Made by a program: the position numbers and the translations under genes. DNA of 64,000 bases from Platanthera guangdongensis (taxonomy: Eukaryota > Streptophyta > Magnoliopsida > Asparagales > Orchidaceae), in the NCBI GenBank assembly GCA_039583875.1, contig CM077149.1:26177194-26241193 (forward strand). The letters are read 5' to 3'. Under the pieces are notes generated by a model that had not been told where the DNA came from, did no database searches, and saw nothing but the letters and a program-made list of their open reading frames with translations. Within the stretch, counting starts at the first letter, position 1, and each line of letters begins with the position of its first letter. This document shows, one piece after another, positions 10,288 through 22,500 of this stretch.

Positions 10288-12188
10288 ATGATTTTTCCCG
10301 CTGTACCTGGGTGTATCTGTTAAAAGATCGCTCTGAACTTTTTCTGTTTGGCAATCATTTTATTTTATGATTCAGACTCAATTTGATATTTCTATTAAAG
10401 TTTTACGTTCTGATAATGCCAAGGAATATCTGAATCATGAGTTCTCCTCTTTCTTTCACCAACATGGCCTGCTTCATCAAACGACTTGTGTTTACACCTC
10501 CCAGCAGAATGGGGTGGTGGAGCGTAAAAACCGTCACCTGCTTGATGTTGCTCGTACTCTCATGACGCAGATGCACGTCCCTCGCTCCTATTGGGGCTAC
10601 GCTGTGCTCCTCGCCTGCTATCTCATCAATCGTCTTCCCTCCACAGTTCTCCACGGCCAGACTCCCTTCTCCATTCTCTACCCCCACAAGGAACCTTTTC
10701 CACTCCCTCTCCGTGTCTTTGGCTGTACGGCCTTTGTTCACGCTCCATCCGCTACCCGCGACAAGCTTTCCCCCCGTTCCACCAAGTGTATCTTTTTGGG
10801 GTACTCCACTACTCAAAAAGGCTATTGCTGCTTTGACCCCCTTCTCCGCAAGCAGTATTTCTCCGCGGATGTGACCTTTTTCGAGAATGCTTCCTATTTC
10901 TCTCCTACATCTTCTCTTCCTTCTCATCTCTCTGTTCCTTCCACGCCTCTCGACGTTTTCCCACCTCCGTCTCCTCCTCCACCGACTCCTTCCCAGTCCG
11001 TCTCCCCGCCCACCCCTCCACCCTCCTCTCCGCCGTCATCTCTCTCTAGTCCCGGGCCAGCCTTCTCCGCCACGGACGCTCCGGTCGCTGACGCTCCCGT
11101 CGCTGACGCTCCCGTCGACCTTGATCTTCCCATTGCTCTTCGCAAAGGGGTGCGGGCGTGTACTCAACACCCACTTGCGGCAGTTGTTTCATATGATCGG
11201 CTTTCTCCTTCTCGCAGGTGTTTTTCCTTGGCTATCTCTGCTACTTCTACTCCTCGCACCTACCAGGAGGCTCTTGCTCTCCCTCATTGGAAGTCTGCCA
11301 TGGATGAGGAGATGGCTACTCTTACTGATCGGGGTACCTGGACCCTGGTTCCTCCTCCCGTGGGCACTGATGTGGTAGGCTGTCGCTGGGTCTTCGTTGT
11401 GAAGTTTCGCCCCGACGGCACTGTGGATCGCTACAAAGCCTGGCTGGTGGCCAAGGGCTTCACTCAGACTTATGGCATTGATTACTTTGATACCTTTTCT
11501 CCGGTTGCTCGCCTCAGCACCATCCGGGTTCTCCTTTCTGTGGCTGTTAACTGGGATTGGGCTATTTCCCAGCTTGATGTGAAGAATTCCTTTCTCTATG
11601 GCGATCTTCAGGAGGACGTCTATGTGGAGCAACCTCCTGGGTATGTTGCTCAGGGGGAGACACGTGTATGTCATTTGAAGAAGGCCATTTATGGCCTAAA
11701 GCAGAGCCCTTGGGCATGATTCGACAAATTCAGTGGTATTGTGGCTACCATCGGCTTTCGAAGGAGTTCGGCCGATCACTCCTTATTCATTCGCAAATCG
11801 GCCTCGGGACTGGTGGTTTTGGCCGTATATGTGGATGATATTCTTCTTACTGGCGATGACCGAGATGGGGTGGACTTGACGAAGAAGCACCTCCGTCAGC
11901 ACTTGGTCACGAAGGATATGGGCTCCCCGAAATACTTTTTGGGGATAGAAATCTCTCGGAAACTTGACTCGTTGGTTCTCTCCCAACGGAAGTATGCCCT
12001 TGATCTTCTACAAGAAGCTGGATTGACAGGTGCCAAACCGGCTTGGTTTCCCATGGCTATTGGAGAAGACAAAACGTGGACGGATGACTCGCCTCTTCTA
12101 TCTGATGTCACAAGGTACAGACGTTTGGTAGGCAAACTCATCTATCTCACGGTGACTAGACCCGACATCGCCTATGCTGTAGGCAAGG
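10288..12188 (+). pseudogene. pol: C1 integrase and reverse transcriptase up to E2 insertion
   Basis: Integrase core with [17 protein letters not shown] and [15 protein letters not shown], a Pro/Ser-rich linker (about 10960-11130, including three repeats of VADAP), then [63 protein letters not shown] and the intact catalytic box AVYVDDILLTGDD. A TGA at 11717-11719 replaces the usual Trp codon after SPWA; the frame continues unchanged to RPDIAYAVGK, where E2 interrupts it at 12188/12189. Confidence 0.88.
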
Positions 12189-13717
12189 TGTTGGAACACC
12201 CTATTACTAATTTGGGTCAGGATCACTATGTCTCTAGGAATTTATGTTTTGACCTTCTGTATAGATTATAGGTCAATTAGAATTAAGTCTAAGGGATCAG
12301 GAGTCTAGGTTTGGAAGCTGCCCTGAAGACCCAAGTTTTTCTGGAAACCAAGTCCAAATCGTCGAGCTCAGCACGACGCTTCGTCGAACTCCGGTCGACG
12401 ATCGTCTAGCTCAACTATTGACAGATCGTCGAGCTCCATTCGACGATCGCTGAGCTCAACCCTCATAATATCGTCGAGCTCTGGTCGACGATCGCTGAGC
12501 TCAGGTCGACGATTTTGACTCTGTACTGGATCCTTATCTCTGAGCTCAGTTCGACGATCTTTGAGCTCAGATCGACGACTTCTTTGCTGCTTGCATTTTC
12601 CAGTTCGCTGAGCCCAGCTCGACGATAGCAGAGCTCAGTTCGATGATTTCAATTATCTTTCAGAATTCAAATTCAAATCAGATAGAAGTTATTCTGCATT
12701 TAATTCAGAAGATCTGCCAGCCATTTTCATTTACTTCTGGAGCAAGTTTCAAGGAATTTTTCAAGGAATAATTCAGTGGACTTTCCTTCAGAACATTTTA
12801 TGCAATTAAGGCTGTAATTAATTCAGACCAACGGCTATCTTTGACAGAGCAATTTTCTATTCAGACTCAGAGAATAAAAGAGAATGTTTTTGAATCAGAC
12901 AAGGACAAGAGAATAGAGATTGACAAGAATAGGACACAACTCAATACACAGAGACTCTCTCAATCTTCTGTCAACAAGAATTCAGAAGAACACTCATCAA
13001 AAAGAGATCAAGTTTTTCAGATCTCTTCAGCTCTCAAGTGTTCAAGGCCAACATCATCTCAGACTTCAGACACTCAACATTTCAGCTTGCTGAAATCATC
13101 TTTTGCTGGAGATCTATCTTTGAAGGCCTATCACCCTCAGCAAAGCTCATCTTCCTGAAGATTTCAAGGACTCAGGGGGAGCTTTGACAATATCACTAAA
13201 TCCACATAGTCTTCTCAGTTGCTTGAGAAAGAGAAGACTGCCATCACTCTCTCAACCCCATTCTGTAAAGGGTTTTTCAAACTCCCTTCAAAAGTTTGAA
13301 TCTGGTTTTTGAGCACCTTGTCAAAAGCTCATTGGTGGCAAGACACCTGATCAAAAAATCTGATTTGGTTTTTGAGCACCTTATCAAAAGCTCATTGGTG
13401 CCCCGGACACCTGATCAACTCATCCTGCAGTGGATTCCTACCTAGGGTGGTAGAAGAGTGGATGTACCCAAGTTGGGGAACCACTATATTTCCTTGTGTC
13501 ATCTGGTTCTGCATGTTTTCTTTTTGTTTCTGGCCTAGATTTTCTTGTGCTTAGTTTCTGCATAGCTTAGTTTTATCTCTGCTTCCCTGCTTACACTCAT
13601 TACAACAATTGTTGTAAAGCTTTGCAAAAAGTTTTCTTTGTGTTTTTAAAAAAAGCACCATATACTCTATTCACCCCCCCCCCCTTTAGAGTATATCAGA
13701 TCTAGTTTCCCCTTTCA
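12189..13717 (+). repeat. E2 5' LTR (1529 bp)
   Basis: TGTTGGAACACC...CCCCTTTCA. Hairpin cluster 12357-12650 lies in its first third. Further on are a TCAAAAGCTCATTGGTG direct repeat (two copies, about 13320 and 13387), an A-run and a C-run (about 13674-13685) and a terminal AGAGTATAT inverted pair around it. Short open frames inside it also occur in the 3' LTR and have no family resemblance. Confidence 0.95.
12357..12650 (+). repeat. E2 U3 hairpin cluster, arms TCGTCGA/TCGACGA
   Basis: About ten units. Complete ones pair TCGTCGA with TCGACGA or close variants around a 7-nt centre such as GCTCCAT or GCTCTGG; others keep a GCTGAGCTCAG left part and TCGACGA right part. It begins about 170 bases into the LTR and repeats at 22950-23243 in the 3' LTR, where three single-base differences (for example GACGAC to GACAAC) fall inside units. 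Confidence 0.9.
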
Positions 13718-13719
13718 AT

Positions 13720-13736
13720 TGGTATCAGAGCCAGGT
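13720..13736 (+). other. E2 primer binding site
   Basis: TGGTATCAGAGCCAGG starts two bases after the LTR end; full match in the first 12 bases to the initiator-Met tRNA 3' end. Confidence 0.93.
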
Positions 13737-13847
13737 TGGTTAAACATACCATATCTGTTTGGTTGTACAGGCTAACACCTGAACCCCAAAGATCCCAAAC
13801 TAGACCCTTCGTTTGTTTTCTACTATTAGATTTAGCTTGCACAAATC

Positions 13848-15923
13848 ATGGCCCAGAACAAAGATTATGCTAGCACCAGACCTCCAGTGTGCAATCTGTC
13901 AAAGTTTGCACATTGGAAAGCAAGGATTAGATTATACATGAACTCTATTGACGAAGATATTTTTAATTCTGTCTTAATAGTGTGTCCAAGACCTCCAGAG
14001 AGCACAAGCACTAATGCTGTTCCACCCCCATCAGGAACAGATGCTGACATCAAAAAGTGGAAAGTGGCTGATGCCAAGGCAACGAACATTCTAGCTCAGA
14101 CAATGTCAGATGACATTTTTCAGAAGGTAGCTGAATGTAATTCAGCCAAGGAAATCTGGGACAAGCTTTCAGAAATTGTCTCTGGCTCAGCTGATGAGAG
14201 AAAGGACAGAAGATCTCATCTCATCTCCCAATATGAGAACTTCAAGAAGGGAGAAACTGAGTCAGTGGGAGACATGTACAATAGATTAAGTCTAATTGTC
14301 AGTGAACTGAGGACATTAGACAAAGAAATCTCACTGACAGAACTCAATGACAAGATCCTAATGTGCTTCCCCAGCACTTGGGATTCAAGAATCTGGCCAA
14401 TTAAAGATGCCAGAAGCCTAAATGAGATTACCACTGAAGCCTTGTTGGGTAAGCTCAAATCTTATGAGCTACTCATCAAGAACAGAGAAGAAGAACAAAA
14501 GGCTGCTTCTCCAGCCACAAGAAAGGAGAAGACTATTGCATTCAAGGCAGCTGAGGATCTGCCTGAAGAAAAGGCCACAAGCAATGATGAACTTCTCAGC
14601 CTGTTGGCCAAAAGATTCTATAAGATGGCCAGGAAGGACTTCAGAAGAAGATCATACAAGGAGCAAGACAAGCCAAGGTATGACAAGTCCATTGGCAATA
14701 ACAAAGATATCATTTGCTTTGGTTGCAGGAAACCAGGGCACATAGTTCCTGACTGTCCAGAGAATAAGAACAAGGACAGAAGGGAAAGAAAAGAAAGAAG
14801 AAAGGAGAAGGACTCCAATAGGCATGGAAATAACAAACCTTCTTCCAGCAAAAATAAGCACACAAGGAAAGGATTTGTTGCTGAATCCTGGAGTGAGACT
14901 GAAGAGGAGTCAGAAGCCTCTTCCAGCTCAAGTGATGATGAGGATGATGCAGAGGAAAAAGAATTCTGCATGATGGCAATCAATGCCTCACAACACAACT
15001 CAGAGGAAGAGGAGTCAGAGTCAGACTCAGAGACTCAGCCTGAGGAAGATCAGGTAATCAGCTCTTTTGATTTCACTTCAGAAGATTTTAAACTTGAATT
15101 TAAAGCACTATGTTTAGACCTGCTAAAGTCTGAGAAAGAGATCATCTCTCTCAGAAATCAATTATCTGAACAAAGTGGTTTAAAATCAGAAAACCTCAAA
15201 CTCTCTCAGGAGTTGGAGAACTATAGGGAACAGATAGCTTCACTGAAGAGTGAGCTCTCTGAGGCCAAGAAGCTTGAAGAATCTCTCAATGGGAGAAGCA
15301 TCAAGCTGATGGACATCACAAGCACAGTGAACTCCAGATTCAACAGTACACTGGGCTTGGGTGCCTCATCTAGCCAACCTATTGTTCTAACAACCCCTAT
15401 CAAGTTCATTTCTGACAAAGGAAAGGGAGTTGTAGAGGTTGCTAGGAGAAATTCTGATCTGCCTCAGAAAACCAAGTCCCAGCAGAAATCGTCGAACGGA
15501 GATCGACGATCGCCGAATGAAGATCGACGATCGCCGAACGCAGCTCGACGATCTCAGGGAATATCGTCGAACGCAGATCGACGATCTCAATAGAGATCGT
15601 CGAACGCTGCTCGACGATCCCATATACCTGACCTCAGCCATAGTCGACCGTCGAACGGAGCTCGACGATCGGACCCACGATCATCGAACGCAGCTCCACG
15701 ATCGTCGAACAGAGGTCAAAGCTTTGGAAATTTTTCCAAAGGCAAGTCAAAATTGAATCCTAAGGGTTCTTCATCCCAAACCTTTAACCCTTATACTGAA
15801 TGGATTATACCTCCAAGGAGATATCATCCTGAAGGATATAAGAGTCAGCCAGGGAGATCTTTCATTTCTGAATTTAAAGGTTATCAACCTAGGCCCAAGG
15901 TAAACTGGGTCAAAAACAAGTGA
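13848..15923 (+). CDS. gag: E2 Gag polyprotein (one internal TAG)
   Basis: Capsid/nucleocapsid of a SIRE-like element. From the ATG at 13848 ([14 protein letters not shown]) the copia gag core spans about residues 10-230 ([46 protein letters not shown]). A CCHC knuckle has Cys290, Cys293, His298 and Cys303, followed by a very basic stretch, an acidic Ser/Glu region (345-400) and a coiled coil (about 415-475). The C-terminus translates the hairpin repeat as [16 protein letters not shown] text. A TAG at 15591-15593 interrupts the frame, which otherwise runs on to TGA at 15921-15923 (KVNWVKNK). The TAG fits a C-to-T change in a CAG codon. Confidence 0.88.
15488..15712 (+). repeat. Hairpin repeats inside the 3' end of E2 gag
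   Basis: Eight to nine units whose arms ATCGTCGA and TCGACGAT flank a 7-nt centre, mostly ACGGAGA, ACGCAGC or ACGCAGA. Many units are 24 nt apart, keeping the gag frame open and encoding Arg/Ser-rich repeats. The array ends about 210 bases before the gag stop and the CAG|GTG site. Confidence 0.9.
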
Positions 15924-15924
15924 A

Positions 15925-18900
15925 TTGCTTTATGTGCAGGTGAAGACCTATCCAACATCTAACCAGCAATGGTATTTGGATAGTGGGTGCTCCAAGCACA
16001 TGACAGGGAACAAGGAGAACCTCAATTCCTTTAGAGCCAAGCTTGGACCCAAAGTTATCTTTGGTGATTCCAACTTTGGACAAACTAAAGGATATGGAGC
16101 AGTCCAGATTGGTTCTGTAACCTTCAAGAAGGTAGCATATGTGGAAGGACTGAAGCACAACCTAATCAGCATCAGTCAGCTATGTGATGAAGGCTACCAG
16201 GTGAACTTTAGCAAAACTTCATGCAAAATCAAGTCAGAGGACAACACAACTGTGTTGACAGGTAAAAGGAAAGGTAACATCTACCTAGTAGACTTTCTTT
16301 CAACTACTATAGATATCTGTTTATTCAACTCAGTTTGTATACCAAATGTTTTATGGCATAAGAGATTAGGACACCTAAACCTTAGAACCAATGCTAGGCT
16401 CTCCAAGGACAATCTTGTTAGAGGATTACCTTCTGGCCCCTACAAGAAGGAAGGACTCTGCAAGGCTTGTCAATTAGGCAAGCAAACTAAAAACAGTTTT
16501 AAGACACTTAATAAGAGTGATTCACCTAGGATATTGTATCTGTTACACATGGATCTATTTGGACCCATTACAGTACAAAGCCTAGGAGGGAAATCCTACA
16601 CTTTGGTGATTGTAGATGACTTCTCTAGATTCACTTGGGTGTTCTTTCTAAGGAAGAAGTCTGATAACTTTAAGTGTCTGACAGAGTTTCTCAAATGTGT
16701 AAAGATTGAGTTCAATACTCACATTGCCCTGATCAGAAGTGATCATGGGACAGAGTTTGATTCTCTTCTTATGCAAGAGTTCTGTCAGAGTGAAGGGATC
16801 AGGCATACTTTCTCAGCTCCTAGAACTCCTCAACAAAATGGGGTAGCTGAAAGGAAAAATAGAACCCTTATTGAATCTGCCACTACATTGTTGTCAGATG
16901 CTCATCTACCTCTATCCTTTTGGGCAGAGGCAGTGAACACCTCCAACTATGTGCTGAACAGGAGTCTGATACATAAACTGGAGGGAAAGACTCCCTATGA
17001 ATTACTCAAAGGGAAGAAACCTAAAGTTGACTATTTCAAAATTTTTGGTTGCATTTGTTATATTCACAATAATGATAAGAAACACCTAGCAAAATTTCAA
17101 GCCAAAGCTGATGAAGGAGTGTTTCTGGGATACTCCATGATTAGCAAGGCCTATAGGGTATATAATAAATCATCACTGAAAATTGAGGAATCTGTTCATG
17201 TTTCCTTTGATGAAACTAACATGTCTTTCAAGGAGAAGATTTCTTCTACCATAGAACCTTTGCAGGAACACTCTCTAGTTGAAGATATGAACAAGCTACA
17301 GGTTGCTCAAGAGGATGAAAGCAGTGAAGATGAAAGCAATGCTCAACATATTGAAGCACAACCTGAAGAGCCAGTTGTTGTACCACAAGAGGAAACAACA
17401 ACACAGGTTGGTGAACAATCAACACCCCCTGTTGATTTAGTAACATCAAGAGACCATCCAATTACCCAAATAATCGGAGACATCTCAGCTGGTGTGCAAA
17501 CCAGAAATCAGGTCAACCAAAACCTGTTGCACACCTGCTTCCTTTCTCAAATTGAACCTCAGTCCATTCAAGATGCAGAGCAAGATCCACACTGGATCAT
17601 TGCCATGCAAGAGGAGTTGCATCAATTTGAGAGGAACAAAGTATGGGAACTAGTGCCCAAGCCTAAGGATCATTCCATTGTTGGAACAAAATGGGTATTC
17701 AGAAACAAACTGGATGATCAAGGAGTAATAATAAGGAACAAGGCAAGGCTAGTTGCCCAAGGATATTCTCAAGAAGAAGGAATTGACTACGACCAGACCT
17801 TTGCACCTGTTGCAAGATTAGAAGCCATCAGGATATTCTTAGCTTATGCAGCTCACAAAGGCTTCAAAGTTTATCAAATGGATGTCAAGAGTGCCTTCTT
17901 AAATGGAGACATCAAAGAGGAAGTCTATGTCAGACAACCTCCAGGTTTTATCTCTCCAACTCATCCTGATTTTGTTTTTAGATTAAATAAAGCATTATAT
18001 GGTCTCAAGCAAGCTCCTAGAGCATGGTATGAGACCCTAGCATGCTTTCTTTTGGAAAATGGTTTTATAAGGGGTAGAGTAGACCAAACTCTTTTCATTA
18101 GAACCCATAAGTCCCATACCCTACTAGTACAAATCTATGTAGACGATATCATTTTTGGTTCTACTGACTCAAAATTGTGCAGAAGATTTTCTAACCTAAT
18201 GCATTCTAAATTTGAGATGAGTAGCATGGGTGAGCTATCCTTCTTCCTAGGATTGCAAGTCAAACAACATGCTGAAGGCATCTTTATTTCTCAAACCAAA
18301 TATGCTAATGAGCTGGTTAAGAAATTTGGCATGTCTGAGGCATCTTGCATGAAAACACCCATGCCTACCAATGCTGTATTGGATGCTGATGAACATGGGA
18401 AACCTGTTGATCAGACAACATATAGAGCAATGATTGGCTCTTTACTGTACCTTACAGCTAGTAGACCAGATATAATGTTTGCTACATGTATATGTGCTAG
18501 ATTCCAAGTTAGCCCTAGAGATTCACACCTCACATTAGTAAAGAGGATTCTTAGGTATGTTAAAAGTTGTCCAAATCTAGGTCTCTGGTATCCAAAAGAT
18601 TCAGCATTTGAGTTAACTGGATTCTCTGATGCTGATTATGCTGGATGCAGAATTGACAGGAAAAGCACCAGTGGAACTTGTCAGTTCCTTGGTGATAGAC
18701 TTGTCTCTTGGTTTTGCAAGAAACAAACATCTGTGTCAACTTCAACTGCTGAAGCTGAATATATGGCTGCAGGCAGTTGTTGTTCACAAATACTGTGGAT
18801 TCAAAATCAACTCCTAGACTATGGTTACAACTTAGAGAAGTCAAAAATCTTTTGTGACAATACTAGTGCTATCTCCATAGCTCAAAATCCAGTCCTCCAT

Positions 18901-19089
18901 AGTAGGACAAAACATATAGAGATTAGGCATCACTTCTTAAGGGACAATGTTGAGAAGAATAAAATTGAATTGCAGTATATCCCAACTGATTTACAAAGGG
19001 GAGATATTTTCACCAAGCCCTTGGATGAAAAGAAACATACCTTCTTCCTAAATCAGTTAGGAATGTTAGATGGAGGAAGTCTTAATTAA
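15925..19089 (+). CDS. pol: E2 Pol polyprotein (PR-IN-RT-RH)
   Basis: Uninterrupted 1054-residue frame, complete for copia pol. Protease DSG at residues 19-21 ([13 protein letters not shown]). Pre-integrase [13 protein letters not shown]. Integrase triad D210 (HMDLFGP), D273 (IRSDHGTEF) and E309 (NGVAERKN), 35 residues between the last two. Integrase tail [18 protein letters not shown] from about 580 with [19 protein letters not shown] and catalytic YVDD at 738-741. RNase H from about 895 ([45 protein letters not shown]). The frame is offset by +1 from gag. No ATG lies near the start; the first sense codon after the gag stop region is TTG, so it is made by frameshifting or from a spliced RNA. 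Confidence 0.93.
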   Translation: MLYVQVKTYPTSNQQWYLDSGCSKHMTGNKENLNSFRAKLGPKVIFGDSNFGQTKGYGAVQIGSVTFKKVAYVEGLKHNLISISQLCDEGYQVNFSKTSCKIKSEDNTTVLTGKRKGNIYLVDFLSTTIDICLFNSVCIPNVLWHKRLGHLNLRTNARLSKDNLVRGLPSGPYKKEGLCKACQLGKQTKNSFKTLNKSDSPRILYLLHMDLFGPITVQSLGGKSYTLVIVDDFSRFTWVFFLRKKSDNFKCLTEFLKCVKIEFNTHIALIRSDHGTEFDSLLMQEFCQSEGIRHTFSAPRTPQQNGVAERKNRTLIESATTLLSDAHLPLSFWAEAVNTSNYVLNRSLIHKLEGKTPYELLKGKKPKVDYFKIFGCICYIHNNDKKHLAKFQAKADEGVFLGYSMISKAYRVYNKSSLKIEESVHVSFDETNMSFKEKISSTIEPLQEHSLVEDMNKLQVAQEDESSEDESNAQHIEAQPEEPVVVPQEETTTQVGEQSTPPVDLVTSRDHPITQIIGDISAGVQTRNQVNQNLLHTCFLSQIEPQSIQDAEQDPHWIIAMQEELHQFERNKVWELVPKPKDHSIVGTKWVFRNKLDDQGVIIRNKARLVAQGYSQEEGIDYDQTFAPVARLEAIRIFLAYAAHKGFKVYQMDVKSAFLNGDIKEEVYVRQPPGFISPTHPDFVFRLNKALYGLKQAPRAWYETLACFLLENGFIRGRVDQTLFIRTHKSHTLLVQIYVDDIIFGSTDSKLCRRFSNLMHSKFEMSSMGELSFFLGLQVKQHAEGIFISQTKYANELVKKFGMSEASCMKTPMPTNAVLDADEHGKPVDQTTYRAMIGSLLYLTASRPDIMFATCICARFQVSPRDSHLTLVKRILRYVKSCPNLGLWYPKDSAFELTGFSDADYAGCRIDRKSTSGTCQFLGDRLVSWFCKKQTSVSTSTAEAEYMAAGSCCSQILWIQNQLLDYGYNLEKSKIFCDNTSAISIAQNPVLHSRTKHIEIRHHFLRDNVEKNKIELQYIPTDLQRGDIFTKPLDEKKHTFFLNQLGMLDGGSLN
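15938..15939 (+). promoter_or_regulatory. Splice-acceptor-like CAG|GTG at E2 gag/pol border
   Basis: TTGCTTTATGTGCAG|GTGAAG lies 15 bases after the gag stop. E4 has TTGTTTTGTACAG|GTAC and E1 has TTTTATTTCATGCAG|GTGAG at the same place. Pyrimidine content is modest in E2, good in E1 and E4. Use as an acceptor is inferred from conservation of the site. Confidence 0.4.
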
Positions 19090-19581
19090 TACTCAAGATT
19101 TTGAAAGCTAAAAATTGACCAAGACTAGGCAAAATTTCTGATTTTCCTTAGTACCTAAAATTTCTCTGATCTCTGAACTGCGCTCGACGATTTTCCCAAA
19201 GATCGTCGAACGGAGTTCGACGATTTCCAGAATCGTCGAACTGAGTTCAGCGCCCCTCAAACAGCATGAACTGTCTCCTTCGGTCAACGATCGTCGAACG
19301 ACGCTCGACGATTTTGTTCACTGAACGATCGTCGAACGGAGCTCGACGCCTTTCCAGATCGTCGAACGGAGATCGACGATTTTGGAGTCTCTTCAGATTC
19401 CTTTAGAAGCCTCGATCGTCGAACTGAGTTCAACGATCTTTCCTTTTCTGCGTCGAACCCTAATATAAAACTCTTTTTTCGTCGTCGTTCTCTCTTGCGC
19501 TTTCAATTTCTCTGCAAACTTTTCTTCCCTCCAAACAGTTCTACACTTGGTCGTTTTGTCTGTTGATTTTTTGCAGGTACC
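19090..19581 (+). repeat. E2 pol-ORF2 spacer with hairpin cluster and acceptor
   Basis: No gene. Between 19177 and 19455 are nine or so copies of the unit with arms TCGTCGA and TCGACGA around ACGGAGT, ACTGAGT, ACGACGC and similar centres. After this the sequence becomes T-rich and ends GATTTTTTGCAG|GTACC before the ORF2 ATG at 19582. A CGATCGTCGAACTGAG string near 19412-19428 is also found in the CHR1 LTR. Confidence 0.88.
19575..19576 (+). promoter_or_regulatory. Probable 3' splice site five bases before ORF2 ATG
   Basis: TTGATTTTTTGCAG|GTACC then ATGG. Strong pyrimidine tract and CAG|G; E4 has GTTTTTACAG|GC directly before its ORF2 ATG although surrounding sequence has diverged. Suggests ORF2 is translated from a spliced subgenomic RNA. 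Confidence 0.6.
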
Positions 19582-22500
19582 ATGGCCGTTTCTGTTGCTG
19601 TGCTCGCCGCCATGAAATTTGATGCCGGCTTTGACATCGATTTCGATTCCTTCAACACAACCGAACAAATCTTCCAAGACATTCTCAGCTTATTCAAAGA
19701 ACAGCATCTATCTGCCTTTATGACAACAAGAATCAAATTGGCCTCAGATGAAATTAAAGAATGGGTTTATACTGCCCACAACCTTGACACAAATACCATA
19801 GTTGGTTCCATTGGTGGCACCCAGGTACCTATGACTCCAGCAGTATTGACAGAGGTCTTTGGTTTAAGGAATGGTGAAGATTCTGCTGACCTTTCTGGAG
19901 AAGAGTTTGCTGATGTACTTGCCAGGATGGGTCATCCTGAGGGGAACCCTAGCAAGCTGTTTAAAAGGAACCTGTCTGTGGAATACAGGTTTCTGGCTGA
20001 TGTAGTAGGCAAGGTTCTCTTGGCCAAGCATTCTGCTCATGACACAATCTCCAGATATCAGCTCTGCCTTATGGGAGCTCTGGTAGATAGAAAAAGCTTG
20101 AACTGGGGAGAAGTATTCTTTGATTTGTTGAAGAAAAAGATAAACAAGACTTTTGTGAATTATGGAAGAATACTGGGAATCTTCCTCCAGGCTAAGTGTC
20201 CTACACTGCTAGTCTCCTCTGGAGTGCACATCAATGCCTCCAAGAGACTCACCTGTGCCCTTTTTCGGAAATGGGACAGGCAAATCTCCAAGCCCAGCAG
20301 GCCCTCTTCTTCTGGCCCTTCAGGCACCAGGACTCTAAGAGTCACTCCACCACAGGTCTCTGCCCCTGCAGAAGACCTGCCTGCTGCTAGTGCTGCTGCT
20401 TCCCCTCCTCCAAGTTCAACCTTACCCATTCCATCCACTACTACAGCTTCCTCTCCTATTACCATTTCCAGCCCATCTCCAACATCTACTCCATCTCCAG
20501 CAACAATCTCATCTCCACCAGCAGACCTCTTCCACCCCCTATTCTCCTATCCACCTCCAGATGTCACCCCCTCTCCATCAATTCCCTCCTTCACACTTCT
20601 GGATGAATCCTATATGGATGATTCCCCCTCCTCTCCTCCAGAATTACCATCCTCCTCCACCACTTTCCAAGACCTCCTCCACCAAATTTTTGATCAACCC
20701 ACCTTCACTCCCTCCATCTCCATCCCATTATCCTCCATCTCTACCATCCCCTCTCCTGAACCTTTCCTTCCACCCTTCAGCTCTCCTCCTCCAGCTCCAT
20801 CAGCCATTCCTGTACCCTCTACCTCTGCTCCCCTTGAGCATGTAGATCTCCCAGCCCTTGCTGATCAGTTGTATGAGCTCCTTGCACCTAGGCTCTCCCT
20901 TCTCATGGAGGCCTCTTTAGCTTCTCTACAACAATCAGTGGCAGCTCTCTCTGCCAGGCTGTCCTCTTTCCTTACTCCTATAGCAGCACCCCCAGCAGTG
21001 TGCCTTGATGCACAGGTCTCTGCATCCAGGCAGGGGGAGATGCCCTATGAAGCCAGCTTCCATGCTGCTGTTGCTGCTGCTGCTCCTCCTGCTGTTGTCT
21101 CTCATGCTACTACTACTGCTGTTGCTTCTGCTTCTGCTACTACTGCTATTCCAGTCATAGCAATAGACCTAAGGTCTCTGCTATCTACTTTTGATACTGC
21201 TTACTACTGCTGCCTCCCAGAGCCCATGGCTGTCCAGCCCTCAGAAGATCTGTCTAAGGCTCTAATGCCCTTCTCTTGCTGTGACCCCAAAATCATCTCT
21301 GATTTTCTTCTGTCAGTGACTGCTGCTTCTGATGTTACTGCTGCTGCTGCTACTGTAGACAATGCTGTGTCTACCTCTGAAGTTATATCTGCTGCTGAAG
21401 AAATTGTTTCTGATGAGCCCTTATCCCAGGATGTTTTGATGACAGAGGCTGTTGATTTTGAGCCTGCTGTAGAAGTTGTTGTCTCTAAAGCTGCTGCTGT
21501 CTCTCCTGAAGTTGCTAGTGCTGTTTCTGAAGCTGTTTCTGTTATAACTACTGCTGCTCCTGTATTTGTTGTAACATCTGCTGCTTCTGTATCTGTTACA
21601 TCTGCTGTTTCTGTTGCCCCATCAGCTGCTGTTCAGTTAAAAGAAAATTTGATGAAGAAGATTGATGCTTTGTATGATGAACAAAGTTCTGAATCTGAGG
21701 ATTATGCTACTGCTTCTGATGACTCATCTGCCACAATTGCTAAGAAAAGGAAAGCAAGAAGTAAGGCTTTGAAAAGGGTCCCTCCTGCCAAGATTAGAGA
21801 TGATAATGACATTCCATACTACATTCTGCATAATTGCCCAATCACTGAGCATTGGATGCAATTCTCTAAGAACCAGTTGAAGGCTATGAAGAAGAAGAGG
21901 AAATATGAGAAAGGTTCCTCTCAGTCCAAGCACCCTCATCCTCCTCCACCACCTCCAACTGATGCAGGTGCAGGTGGCAGCTCTGCCAGCTCAGGCCCTG
22001 CTAGAAGCCAGGCTCCCTACCAGCCTCATGCAAGAACATACCAAAGGGAAAGCCAGTCTAGGGGGTCTTACTCTAGAAGGGGATGATATAGGGGAAACCA
22101 AAGAGAAACTCAGGTTTACTCCAAAGGACACTCCAGGCAGCACCCTTACTCTAGGGGAGGACATGTTCCATCTGACACAACTTCTGGTCCTTTTCCCTAC
22201 AAGCTCAAAGATAATGTGACTGTCAGGACTCCTCACGAAACTACTTCCAACAGGTATGAGCCACCTGTTCCATTTGAGGATCCTGAGAAAAATCCTATGG
22301 CTTGGACTGCAAGAATGAAAGAGCTGGCTGCCTTGGATCAGATAAAGAAAGCAAAAGAACAAGGGCTAGACACTTCCAATATCTCTACAATGTCAGAACA
22401 AAGGCAAAAAGAATTAGAAAGGTATGCCTCCAGCAAATTTTTTTGATGCAGACAGATACATGGAGTTGCATCCAGCTGCAGTGGTTCCCAGGGCTTCAAA

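Noticed and set aside
15911..15923. A -1 slippery site (C AAA AAC) at the end of E2 gag
   Set aside because: The heptamer does not fit X XXY YYZ and the pol frame is +1, not -1.
19582..22086. ORF2 as an envelope glycoprotein
   Set aside because: No signal peptide, no membrane-spanning segment and no cysteine-rich ectodomain; its N-terminus resembles a plant transposon-associated domain instead.
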